A stretch of 64,000 bases of DNA from Micromonospora sp. WMMD1155 (GTDB lineage Bacteria > Actinomycetota > Actinomycetes > Mycobacteriales > Micromonosporaceae). The notes beneath the pieces were generated by a model. The model was given only the letters and a program-made list of their open reading frames with translations, was not told the DNA's origin and did not search any database. The DNA lies in assembly GCF_029581275.1 (NCBI RefSeq), contig NZ_CP120742.1, positions 1,648,501-1,712,500 of the forward strand, read 5' to 3'. A program made the translations under genes and the position numbers. This document shows positions 8,553-16,675 of this stretch, piece after piece; the first letter of the stretch is position 1, and every line of letters starts with the position of its first letter.

Positions 8553-10107
8553 TTACCTGATCATCGGAGCCGGTCCGGCCGGCCTTCAGCTCGCCGCCCT
8601 GCTCGAGGCCGACGGAAAGCGTGACTATCTGGTGCTGGAGGGCGCCGACGGGCCGGGGGCGTTCTTCGCCACCTATCCGCGGCACCGGCAGCTCATCTCG
8701 ATCAACAAACCGCACACCGGCACGGACGACCCCGAACTGAATCTGCGGCTCGACTGGAACTCCCTGCTCACCGACGACCCGGCGCTGCTGTTCACGCAGT
8801 ACACCGAGCGGTACTTCCCGGACGCCGACGTGATGGTGCGCTACCTCGCGGACTTCGCCGCGAAGACCGGCGTCAAGGTCAGTTACGGCACCCGGGTGAC
8901 CCGGGTGTCCACACACGACGACGTGTTCACCGTCGAGGCCGGCGATCGGCGCTGGGCGGCCCGCGCGGTGATCGTCGCCACCGGCGTCTCGAAGACCTAC
9001 GCGCCGGACATCCCGGGATTCGAGCTGGCCGAGGGGTACGACGTGATGAGCGTCGAGCCACGTGACTACCTCGACCAGAAGGTGCTGATCATCGGCAAGG
9101 GCAACTCCGCCTTCGAGACCGCCGACAACCTCATGGAGACCACGACGCTGATCCACCTCGCGGGGCCCAGCTCGGTCCGGATGGCGTGGCGCACCCATTA
9201 CGTCGGGCACCTGCGCGCGGTCAACAACAACTTCCTCGACACCTATCAGCTCAAGTCGGCGAACGCGATCCTCGACGGCACGATCAAGAGCATCGAGCGC
9301 GACGGTACGGGCTACCGGGTCGCGTTCAGCTTCTCCCGGGCCAACGAGGTCGTGAAGGAACTGCACTACGACCGGGTGCTGGCGTGCACGGGATTCCGAT
9401 TCGACGACTCGATCTTCGACGCTTCGGCCCGGCCCCGACTGGCCATCTCCGACCGGTTCCCGGCGCAGACCGAGGAATGGGAGTCGGTGAACGTACCGGG
9501 GCTGTTCTTCGCCGGCACGATCTCGCAGCAACGCGACTTCAAGAAGTCCACCAGCGGTTTCGTGCACGGCTTCCGCTACGCGGTACGCGCGCTGCACCGG
9601 GTCCTCTCCCGCCGGTACGACGCCGAGGACTGGCCGGCCACGCGGCTCGCCGCCGACCCGGCGGCCATGACGGCGGCCGTCATCGAGCGGGTCAACCGCA
9701 CCTCGGCCCTGTGGCAGCAGTTCGGGTTCCTCGCCGACGTGCTGACCGTCGCCGGGGACGAGGCCCGCTACCACGAGGAGGTGCCGGTGGACTACTTCAC
9801 GTCGACCGGTCTGCGCACCGCCGAGCACGACTACGACCAGGCGTTCGTGATCACCTTGGAGTACGGCCCCGACCACGACCAGGTCGACCCGTTCGACATC
9901 ACCGTCACCCGCGTCGCCCAGGACGTGGTCGGGCAGGCGCACGACGCGGCGTACCTGCACCCGGTCGTCCGTCACCACCGCGCGGGCCGAGTGGTCGGCA
10001 CCCACCACCTCGCCGAGAACCTGGAGAACCGGTGGGACCGACCCGAGGTCCACGTGCGGCCGCTCCAGGAGTTCCTGAGGCGCTGCCTCTCCGGCGCCGA
10101 GGGCTGA
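8542..10107 (+). CDS. FOXRED2-like FAD/NAD(P) flavoprotein 2
   Basis: This 521-residue paralog of the enzyme encoded at 5433-6971 is collinear with it throughout: LIIGAGPAGLQLAALLE, YPRHRQLISINK, GKGNSAFETAD, YVGHLRAVNNNFLDTYQLKS and GFVHGFRYAVRALH. The GTG at 8542 gives an N-terminus (VTLDYLIIG) matching the paralog (MTHDCLIIG); an earlier GTG at 8533 is possible. It overlaps the MIO gene by 11 bases, so coupled translation is likely. Two different oxidation steps, or a heterodimer, could explain the duplication. Confidence 0.82.
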   Translation: MTLDYLIIGAGPAGLQLAALLEADGKRDYLVLEGADGPGAFFATYPRHRQLISINKPHTGTDDPELNLRLDWNSLLTDDPALLFTQYTERYFPDADVMVRYLADFAAKTGVKVSYGTRVTRVSTHDDVFTVEAGDRRWAARAVIVATGVSKTYAPDIPGFELAEGYDVMSVEPRDYLDQKVLIIGKGNSAFETADNLMETTTLIHLAGPSSVRMAWRTHYVGHLRAVNNNFLDTYQLKSANAILDGTIKSIERDGTGYRVAFSFSRANEVVKELHYDRVLACTGFRFDDSIFDASARPRLAISDRFPAQTEEWESVNVPGLFFAGTISQQRDFKKSTSGFVHGFRYAVRALHRVLSRRYDAEDWPATRLAADPAAMTAAVIERVNRTSALWQQFGFLADVLTVAGDEARYHEEVPVDYFTSTGLRTAEHDYDQAFVITLEYGPDHDQVDPFDITVTRVAQDVVGQAHDAAYLHPVVRHHRAGRVVGTHHLAENLENRWDRPEVHVRPLQEFLRRCLSGAEG

Positions 10108-10108
10108 C

Positions 10109-11098
10109 ATGGACCCTGTCCACCAGGACTTCTTCGAGGGCGGCGCCGGGCGGGAACGCACGGTGGCCGCCAACGAACGGGCCTTCGAGCGGCGGTGGAT
10201 CGTGCCACGAGTGCTGCGGGCGACCGGCGAGCGGGACCTGCGGACCACGGTGGCCGGCACATCGCTGGCCGCCCCGGTCCTGGTCGCTCCGACGGCCTTT
10301 CATCGACTCGCGCACCCGGACGGCGAGACGGCCACCGCGCGCGGGGTCGCGGCGACCGGGACCGCGATGGTGGTCAGCATGGCGGCCACCCAGCCGGTCG
10401 AGGAGATCGCGGCGGCGGGCGCGACGCTGTGGTTCCAGCTGTATCCGCAACCCGATCTCGCCTTCACGGAGTACGTGGTCAAGCGTGCCGAGTCGGCGGG
10501 CTGCCGGGCGCTCGTGGTGACAGTGGACTCCCCGGTGTTCGGGCGGCGCGAGCGTGACGTGCGCAACGGCTTCACCGACCTGCCACCCGGCTACGCCTGT
10601 GAGAACATGCGCGACGCGACCGGCCGGGTGCGCTCGATCGCGATGGACGCGACGGCGGGGTGGGATCGGATCTCCTGGCTGCGTGGCGTCACGGGACTAC
10701 CGATCCTGCTCAAGGGAATCCTGCATCCCGCGGACGCCCGCCTCGCGGTCGAGCACGGCGCCGTCGGCGTGATCGTGTCCAACCACGGTGGGCGACAGCT
10801 CGACGGGGCGATCCCCACGCTCGACGCGCTGCCCGGAGTCGTGGCAGCCGTGCGCGGGCAGATCCCGGTGCTGCTCGACGGGGGTGTGCGCGGCGGCACC
10901 GACGTGCTGATCGCGCTCGCGCTCGGGGCGCGGGCGGTGCTGGTGGGGCGTCCGGTGGTACGCGGGCTCGCGGCGGGCGGCGCGGCGGGCGTACGGGAAA
11001 CACTCGAACGACTGACGACGGAGCTGGATCAGGCCCTCGCCCTGGCCGGGGCGCGGCGGCCGGCCGATGTGACGCCCGACCAGGTGGTGAGCCGGTGA
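10109..11098 (+). CDS. FMN-dependent alpha-hydroxy acid oxidase, mandelate-oxidase-like
   Basis: This 329-residue TIM-barrel flavoenzyme of the lactate/glycolate/mandelate oxidase family resembles the 4-hydroxymandelate oxidase of glycopeptide antibiotic pathways. All catalytic residues are visible: Tyr112 (FQLYPQ), Asp140 and Arg147 (TVDSPVFGRR), Lys202 (LLKGIL), His226 and Arg229 (VSNHGGRQLDG). The N-terminal FFEGGAG has Phe where glycolate oxidase has Tyr24, as in Hmo. It would oxidise an aryl alpha-hydroxy acid to the keto acid. The start is one base after the previous stop and the stop overlaps the P450 start. Confidence 0.85.
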   Translation: MDPVHQDFFEGGAGRERTVAANERAFERRWIVPRVLRATGERDLRTTVAGTSLAAPVLVAPTAFHRLAHPDGETATARGVAATGTAMVVSMAATQPVEEIAAAGATLWFQLYPQPDLAFTEYVVKRAESAGCRALVVTVDSPVFGRRERDVRNGFTDLPPGYACENMRDATGRVRSIAMDATAGWDRISWLRGVTGLPILLKGILHPADARLAVEHGAVGVIVSNHGGRQLDGAIPTLDALPGVVAAVRGQIPVLLDGGVRGGTDVLIALALGARAVLVGRPVVRGLAAGGAAGVRETLERLTTELDQALALAGARRPADVTPDQVVSR

Positions 11099-12348
11099 AG
11101 GCCGTGGTCACCCTCCGGGAGTGGATCTTCGAGCGGGTCAACGGGACCGAGGGCGTTCCCGTCCCCGGGCCGCTGGTGGGGCCGGAGGACTTCGAGCGGG
11201 TCTACAGCGACCCGGCCGCCGACGGGCGCAGCCGCGGAGCGGGCCTGTCGGACCTGTTCTGGTACTGGCTCGCGCCCGGTCCGCAGATGCACCAGGAGCA
11301 CCTGGAGCCCGGCGAGCGGTACCGGACGGTCGCGCGGACGACGCGTCAGGTACTCGCCGTCCCCCACGCGCGCTCCGACGAGCTGGCCACGGCCGCGACC
11401 CGGCGGATCCTCGACGCGCTGCCGACCGACCGGATCAGTCACGTGCGGCTACGGGACCTCATGATGCCGATCTGGGCCGAGGTCTCCTACGAGCTGGTGT
11501 TCGGCGCGCCCTGCCCGCGCGACGTCCGGGAACTCATCGTGGCGAACGCGGACGACGTGGTCACCGCACTGAAGGGGATGAGTCTGCGGCACATGTCCCG
11601 GCGGGACCGCCTGACGCGTTACCTGCTGGACCGGATCGACGCCGGGACGTGCCCGGTCGTGCTGCCACCGCCGTTCACCGCCCTGGAGACCGCCTGGTAT
11701 CTGCAGGGTGCGTTCTTCAACACGGCGGTAGTGCAGATGTCGGAGGCCATGACGCACATCCTGCTGTGCGCCGGGGCCGTCACGGACACCTCCGACGGCT
11801 CTCTCGACCGGCTCATCGACGAGACGCTGCGGGTGTACCCGCTGTTCGGTATCGCGCACCGGATCACCTCCGGACCCATCACCGTCGGCGATCACGTCCT
11901 CCCCACCGGATCGGTGCTGCTCTTCAACTATCCGGCCTACCAGCGCACCGGCCCCGCGGCGGACGCCGAGTTCAACCCGGACCGCTGGTCGACGTTGCGT
12001 CGGCAGGACGCGCACTTCATCCCGTACGGCGTCACCGCCAACCGGGCCTGTCCGGCGCGTGGCTCGGCCCCCGTCCAACTGCGCGCGGCGACCCGCGAGG
12101 TGCTGCGGCGCTTCTCGGTCAGCTCGTCGGTGGCGCACACCCGCTCGCTGCCGAGCCGCGGTCCCGCGTACCTGACGCCCCGGGGCCTCCCCGGTCCCGG
12201 CCGCGACCGGCTCGCCCTGATGCGGCAGCGCGACCGGTTCTTCGACGTGGGGCGGTCGGTCAAGCAGCTCGCCTGCGGCACCTGGATGGTCGTCGACGCC
12301 CGGCGACAGAAGTTGTGCACCCGATTCTTTGAGGAGGCAGGCCCGTGA
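11095..12348 (+). CDS. atypical cytochrome P450-like protein
   Basis: The 417 residues show P450 hallmarks in order: ExxR as ETLR (Glu243, Arg246), PERF-like FNPDRW, and a heme-ligand Cys319 in FIPYGVTANRACPARG. The heme motif is one residue longer than the canonical FxxGxRxCxG, and CPARG replaces CxG. The I-helix has GAFFNTA with Asn209-Thr210 where the usual acid-alcohol pair stands. An extra tail of about 50 residues (368-417) follows the normal end. Monooxygenase, peroxygenase or a non-oxygenating role are all possible. GTGA overlaps with both neighbours. Confidence 0.72.
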   Translation: MKAVVTLREWIFERVNGTEGVPVPGPLVGPEDFERVYSDPAADGRSRGAGLSDLFWYWLAPGPQMHQEHLEPGERYRTVARTTRQVLAVPHARSDELATAATRRILDALPTDRISHVRLRDLMMPIWAEVSYELVFGAPCPRDVRELIVANADDVVTALKGMSLRHMSRRDRLTRYLLDRIDAGTCPVVLPPPFTALETAWYLQGAFFNTAVVQMSEAMTHILLCAGAVTDTSDGSLDRLIDETLRVYPLFGIAHRITSGPITVGDHVLPTGSVLLFNYPAYQRTGPAADAEFNPDRWSTLRRQDAHFIPYGVTANRACPARGSAPVQLRAATREVLRRFSVSSSVAHTRSLPSRGPAYLTPRGLPGPGRDRLALMRQRDRFFDVGRSVKQLACGTWMVVDARRQKLCTRFFEEAGP

Positions 12349-13604
12349 CCCCCACCGAACTCGCCCCGCGGTTCTTCATCGCGGTCACGGTCATCCTGCT
12401 CTTCTGCAAGCTGGTCTCCTGGCTGCTCGGCAGGGCGGGTCAGCCTCCGGTGGTGAGCGAGATGCTCGCCGGGGTGCTGCTCGGCCCGTCGCTGCTGGGC
12501 CTGCTGTGGCCGGGCGCGCAGGCCGCGCTGTTCCCCGCGCCGCTGTTGCCGATCCTGTACGTGGTGGGCCAGGTCGGTCTGGTGCTGTTCATGTTCCAGG
12601 CCGGGTACGCCTTCACCTCACACCGGGTGACCGGGCTGGCGGGCACGGCGGGAGCGGTGTCGCTGGCGGGCGTCACGGTTCCACTGGTGCTGGGGGTCCT
12701 GTTGGTCCTGGGCATGGCGGGGTTCGTCCCGATCCGCGCGGAGGGCGTGTCGCTCGGTGTGTCCGCGGCGTTCGTCGGTGTGGCGCTGGCGATCACGGCC
12801 TTCCCCATGCTCGCCCGCATCATCACCGAGCGCGGCCTCGCCGGCACCCGCTTCGGGCTGCTCGCCCTGGCCTCCGGCGCGATCGACGACATGGTCGCGT
12901 GGATCATGCTGGCCGTGGTGCTGGCATTCGCCTCGGGCGCGGTCGGCCCGGCCTTGGTCTGCGCGGGTGGCGCGGCGCTGTTCGCGGTGGTGCTGTGGCT
13001 GGGTGGGCGGCGGGTGACCGGTTACGTCATGGGGCTCCCGGGCGACCGTGCGCGGCTGCTGGGCACCGTGGCGCTGCTCTTCCTGGTCGCCTGGTACACC
13101 GACGAGATCGGGCTCTACGCGGTCTTCGGCGCCTTCGCGGTCGGCGTGGTGATGCCGCACTCCGCCCAGACCGACAAGGTGGTGGACACGTTGACGCCGA
13201 TCGCCGCGACGGTGTTCCTGCCGCTGTTCTTCACCTACTCCGGGCTGCGTACCGAGTTCGCGCTGCTGGGCAACCCGGCCGTGCTCGGCTTCGCCGCCGC
13301 GTGCGTCGCCGTGGCGATCATCGGCAAGTTCGGCGCCTGCTGGGGCGCGGCCCGGTTGATGGGCGAGCCGAACGGTGTCGCGTTGCGCGTCGGGGCCCTC
13401 ATGAACGCCCGGGGCCTGATGCAATTGATCGCTCTCAACGTGGGGCTGGAGGCGGGCATCGTGAACTCGTCGCTGTTCACGGTGCTGGTGCTCGTCGCGC
13501 TCGTCACGACACTCATGACGACACCGCTGCTCGGCTGGATCGAGCGGCGCGAGGCGCGCACTTCTGCCGCCACACCGTCGCTCGTGACCACCGGAAGCCG
13601 GTAG
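12345..13604 (+). CDS. CPA2-family cation/proton antiporter (Kef/NapA-like)
   Basis: This integral membrane protein has 419 residues and 11-13 hydrophobic helices and belongs to the Na+/H+ exchanger family. SGAIDDMVAWIM carries the paired aspartates of the ion-binding site typical of electrogenic CPA2 members. No RCK/TrkA nucleotide-binding domain follows. GAGGAGG lies seven bases before the GTG start. As the last gene of the operon it may maintain ion balance, export a product or confer self-resistance; only the fold is certain. Confidence 0.85.
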   Translation: MTPTELAPRFFIAVTVILLFCKLVSWLLGRAGQPPVVSEMLAGVLLGPSLLGLLWPGAQAALFPAPLLPILYVVGQVGLVLFMFQAGYAFTSHRVTGLAGTAGAVSLAGVTVPLVLGVLLVLGMAGFVPIRAEGVSLGVSAAFVGVALAITAFPMLARIITERGLAGTRFGLLALASGAIDDMVAWIMLAVVLAFASGAVGPALVCAGGAALFAVVLWLGGRRVTGYVMGLPGDRARLLGTVALLFLVAWYTDEIGLYAVFGAFAVGVVMPHSAQTDKVVDTLTPIAATVFLPLFFTYSGLRTEFALLGNPAVLGFAAACVAVAIIGKFGACWGAARLMGEPNGVALRVGALMNARGLMQLIALNVGLEAGIVNSSLFTVLVLVALVTTLMTTPLLGWIERREARTSAATPSLVTTGSR

Positions 13605-13619
13605 ATTGTTTGTTTGAGA

Positions 13620-13651
13620 CGACAAGTTTTCCGGAACATAGAGACTTGTCG
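13620..13651. promoter_or_regulatory. inverted repeat before the two-component genes
   Basis: Perfect 8-bp arms CGACAAGT (13620-13627) and ACTTGTCG (13644-13651) are separated by 16 bases. They lie in the 71-bp gap between the antiporter and the response-regulator gene. It could be an autoregulatory site or a weak terminator. Confidence 0.4.
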
Positions 13652-13675
13652 ATGCATCGGTGTCACTATCTAGGC

Positions 13676-14332
13676 ATGACTCGACTCCTGCTCGTCGAGG
13701 ACGACTCGGAGCTACGCGGCATGGTCGCGGAGACCCTGACCGACGAGGGATACGTCGTCGACCAGGCCCCCGACGGCCAGCGCGGCCTCCACCTGGGGCT
13801 CACCCGGCCGTACGACGTGATGGTGATCGACCGCCTGCTCCCCGCCCTCGACGGGCTGGATCTGGTCGTCCGGCTGCGTTCCCGCGCCGTGGTCGCCCGG
13901 GCGCTGCTGCTGACCGCGCTCGGCACCGTCCACGACCGGATCGCCGGGCTCGACGCGGGCGCCGACGACTACCTGACGAAACCCTTCGACCTCGACGAGC
14001 TGAGCGCCCGCATCCGGGCCCTCTGCCGCCGGACCTCCGAGTCGACCGAGGTGCTGCGGCTCGGCCCGGGCCAGCTCGACCTCTCGGTACGTGACGTCGT
14101 CCTGCCCGACGGCACCCGCATCGCCCTGTCCGCCCGCGAGTTCGAGCTGTTGCGGGTGCTGGCGGCCCGGCCGCACACCGTCCACTCCCGGTCCGAGCTG
14201 CGCAGCCGGGTCTTCGACGAGGCGGCAGCGGCGTCCCTGGTCGACACGTACGTCTACTACCTGCGGCGCAAACTCGGCCGCTCGGTGATCCGGACCGTGC
14301 ACGGCCTCGGCTACCGACTGGGAACACTGTGA
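13676..14332 (+). CDS. OmpR/PhoB-family response regulator
   Basis: 218 residues: a receiver domain with acidic pocket VEDD (7-10), phospho-acceptor Asp52 in [13 protein letters not shown] and Lys in DDYLTKPF, then a winged-helix DNA-binding domain ending [13 protein letters not shown] and [12 protein letters not shown]. It is coupled to the kinase gene by a GTGA overlap. Its position directly after the biosynthetic operon makes it the likely cluster regulator. Confidence 0.92.
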   Translation: MTRLLLVEDDSELRGMVAETLTDEGYVVDQAPDGQRGLHLGLTRPYDVMVIDRLLPALDGLDLVVRLRSRAVVARALLLTALGTVHDRIAGLDAGADDYLTKPFDLDELSARIRALCRRTSESTEVLRLGPGQLDLSVRDVVLPDGTRIALSAREFELLRVLAARPHTVHSRSELRSRVFDEAAAASLVDTYVYYLRRKLGRSVIRTVHGLGYRLGTL

Positions 14333-15585
14333 GCTTCGAGGACACCATGCTGCGCCGGGCCCGGGTGCGGGTCAGCATGCTCGTCGGGCTCACCATCACG
14401 GCGCTGCTCGCCCTGGGCGCCGCCATCTCCTACGCCACGCTGCTGCACAGCCAGCACGAACAGATCGAACGAGAGCTCACCTACGGCGCGGTCAACGGCA
14501 CCATCGACGGGCCGCCGGGGTGCAACTGGATCATCCTGTACGAGGGCGGCACCATCGACTCGGGCCGCAACCCGCCACCTCCGGGCTTCCCACTGCGGTC
14601 CGCCATCGACGCGGTGGCCCTCGACCGCCAGGTCCGCAGCGACAAGGTCGACCGCAACGGCACGACCTACTACGTACGCACCCAGCCGCGCGGCACCGGC
14701 GTCGTGCAAGCCGTGTTCGACGCGCGCTTCCAGGTCTCCGACCGGCGTCACCTGCTCGCCGCGTTCCTCCTCGCCGCGGTCGTCGGCCTCGCCGCGGCGG
14801 CACTCACGGGCATCACCGTGGGCCGCCGGGCGGTGGCGCCGCTCGCCGAGGCGCTCGGCCGGCAACGCCGCTTCGTCGCCGACGCCAGCCACGAACTGCG
14901 CACCCCCATCGCCCAGGTCCACACCCGCGCCCAGATCCTGGCCCGCCGCGCCGGTGCCGACCGCGCCGACTACGACCGCCTGATCGAGACCACCGGCCGC
15001 CTCGGCGAGATCGTCGACGAACTCCTGCTCTCCGCCCGCCTCGCCGCCACCCCGGCCGAACGGCAACCCTCCGAGCCCGTCAACCTGGCCCGCCTCGCTA
15101 CCGAGGCCGTCGACTGCGAGGCCGACCGCGCCGCCGAGCAGGGCGTACAGGTGCACCTGACCGTCCCGGACACCCCGGTTCTGGTCCCCGGCGTCGCCTC
15201 GGCCCTGCGCCGGGTGGTCGGCGAGCTGCTCGCCAACGCCCTCACCCACACCCCGGCCGGCGGCCGCATCGACGTCGCCCTGCGCGCCTCCCGGCGTAGC
15301 GCGGAACTGGTGGTCACGGACAGCGGAGCCGGCTTCGACCCCGCTGACGTGAAACACCTCTTCGACCGCTTCCACCGTGGCGCCGGGGCCAAGGGCCGGC
15401 GCTTCGGCCTGGGTCTGGCCCTCCTGCGCGAGGTGGTGACCAGCCACGGCGGGACGATCTCCACCGACAGCCGGCCCGGCGCCGGGGCGACCTTCACCGT
15501 CTGCCTGCCGACGATCCCGCCCCGCACATCCGCAGCGGAAACAGGTCAGCGGCCTGGCTTGATGGGCATCAAGCCAGGCCGCTGA
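14329..15585 (+). CDS. sensor histidine kinase, partner of the OmpR regulator
   Basis: The protein has 418 residues. Two transmembrane helices (about 17-40 and 142-165) enclose a periplasmic loop of about 100 residues containing a single Cys. HisKA has the phospho-acceptor His188 in [15 protein letters not shown], and HATPase_c has [18 protein letters not shown] and [11 protein letters not shown]. The last 15 or so codons form one arm and the loop of a large terminator hairpin, so the C-terminal tail is set by RNA structure rather than by kinase function. Confidence 0.92.
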   Translation: MSFEDTMLRRARVRVSMLVGLTITALLALGAAISYATLLHSQHEQIERELTYGAVNGTIDGPPGCNWIILYEGGTIDSGRNPPPPGFPLRSAIDAVALDRQVRSDKVDRNGTTYYVRTQPRGTGVVQAVFDARFQVSDRRHLLAAFLLAAVVGLAAAALTGITVGRRAVAPLAEALGRQRRFVADASHELRTPIAQVHTRAQILARRAGADRADYDRLIETTGRLGEIVDELLLSARLAATPAERQPSEPVNLARLATEAVDCEADRAAEQGVQVHLTVPDTPVLVPGVASALRRVVGELLANALTHTPAGGRIDVALRASRRSAELVVTDSGAGFDPADVKHLFDRFHRGAGAKGRRFGLGLALLREVVTSHGGTISTDSRPGAGATFTVCLPTIPPRTSAAETGQRPGLMGIKPGR

Positions 15586-15590
15586 CCTGT
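15541..15590 (+). terminator. 23-bp terminator hairpin overlapping the kinase 3' end
   Basis: Arms 15541-15563 and 15568-15590 are perfectly complementary with a four-base loop and are followed by AAAAC. The kinase stop codon (15583-15585) lies inside the right arm. It also separates the cluster from the convergent tRNA-Ala gene. Confidence 0.85.
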
Positions 15591-15600
15591 AAAACAAGGG

Positions 15601-15673
15601 TGGAGCCGAGGGGACTCGAACCCCTGACCCCCACACTGCCAGTGTGGTGCGCTACCAGCTGCGCCACGGCCCC
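15601..15673 (-). tRNA. tRNA-Ala (anticodon GGC)
   Basis: The cloverleaf folds completely: acceptor GGGGCCG with CGGCTCC, D stem GCGC/GCGC, anticodon stem CCACA/TGTGG with loop CTGGCAG (anticodon GGC), and T arm AGGGG-TTCGAGT-CCCCT. The acceptor contains the G3-U70 wobble pair that marks alanine tRNAs, and A73. CCA is not encoded in full (CC only). Confidence 0.96.
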
Positions 15674-15763
15674 TTGCTGTCGTCCCGGTCGCCCGGGCAC
15701 TCGGAAACTATACACAGACCGGCCGGCATGGTCATCTCGCGGGGGTCCCCCGCCGATGTCGGG

Positions 15764-16318
15764 TCAGTTGAGCGCCACGTCCGGCGGGAAGTGCGCGACG
15801 GCGGCCATCATCCCGCCCTGCCGGCGCAGGACCATCGGCCACAGGTCGTCGGGCCGGTCGACGAAGGCGTCACCGGGCAGCGCGTCCAGCACGAACCAGG
15901 AGCCGTCGGCGATCTCCTGCTCCAACTGGCCGCCGCCCCAGCCCGAGTAGCCGGCGAAGACCCGGATGCCGCCGATGCCCTCCCGCAGCCGCTCCGGGTC
16001 GACCGACAGGTCGATCGTGCCGACCGCTCCGGAGACCTGGTGGAAGCCTTTGAGCCGACGCATCGGGTGTCGCATGCGGGCCAGGCAGATGGCCGAGTCG
16101 GGCTGCACCGGGCCGCCCTCGAACAGCACCGCCGGGTGGCGGGCCAGGTCACTCCAGTCGCCGAGCACGTCGGCCACCGGCACCTCGGTGGCCCGGTTCA
16201 GCACCACGCCGAGCGCGCCGCCCGGCTCATGGGCGACCAGCAGCACCACCGTACGGTCGAAGTTCGGGTCCTTGAGCGCCGGAGTCGCGACCAGCAGCCG
16301 CCCGGTCATCGACTCCAT
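15764..16318 (-). CDS. YqgE/AlgH family protein
   Basis: About 184 residues of the UPF0301 (YqgE/AlgH) family. It starts MESMTGRLLVATPALKDPNFDRTVV-like, with the conserved HEPGGALGVVLNR, FEGGPVQPDS and FAGYSGWGGGQLEQEI. AlgH was named as an alginate regulator in Pseudomonas, but the biochemical role of the family is unknown. The ATG at 16318 is chosen from the family N-terminus; the frame stays open 15 codons further upstream and no good Shine-Dalgarno decides the matter. Confidence 0.88.
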   Translation of the reverse strand: MESMTGRLLVATPALKDPNFDRTVVLLVAHEPGGALGVVLNRATEVPVADVLGDWSDLARHPAVLFEGGPVQPDSAICLARMRHPMRRLKGFHQVSGAVGTIDLSVDPERLREGIGGIRVFAGYSGWGGGQLEQEIADGSWFVLDALPGDAFVDRPDDLWPMVLRRQGGMMAAVAHFPPDVALN

Positions 16319-16675
16319 GGCTCGTCCGCCGATCGCCTGGCCCTCTCCCTGCATCCCACACACCCGTCAACCGTGAGCCGGCGCCGGGGATCGGTCATCT
16401 GCCGGATCCACCCGGTGCGCCGGAATCAGCCGCGCTGTCAACGCCATGCCTGGCACCATAGCCTGCGTCCCCGGTGCTGGCTAAGGTCTGACCGGCAGGT
16501 GATCGGACAGTTGAGACGGAGATTCGACACCCCCGGCGACGAACCTCCTGGTGATCGATGCTCTTGGCCACAGTCGGTGGAGAAACGCCCGAAAGGTCCG
16601 TCACATCCCGATAGATTCGGCTGATCGGGAGGGTGACCACGGTCGTCCCTGCCCGCGACACGGAGGCGGGTGGCG
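16319..16675. other. intergenic region with divergent promoters
   Basis: These roughly 350 bases separate yqgE (minus) from the decarboxylase-like gene (plus). No convincing reading frame, repeat or RNA was seen. GGAGG at 16662-16666 is the ribosome binding site of the downstream gene. Confidence 0.5.

Noticed and set aside
12329-13675. Fusion of the response regulator with a 450-residue N-terminal region
   Set aside because: The upstream part is a shadow of the antiporter gene in another frame; the regulator begins at the ATG at 13676.
4052-15585. Enediyne or glycopeptide cluster, from the MIO enzyme and mandelate-oxidase-like enzyme
   Set aside because: No iterative PKS, NRPS, halogenase or hydroxymandelate synthase is present in the window.
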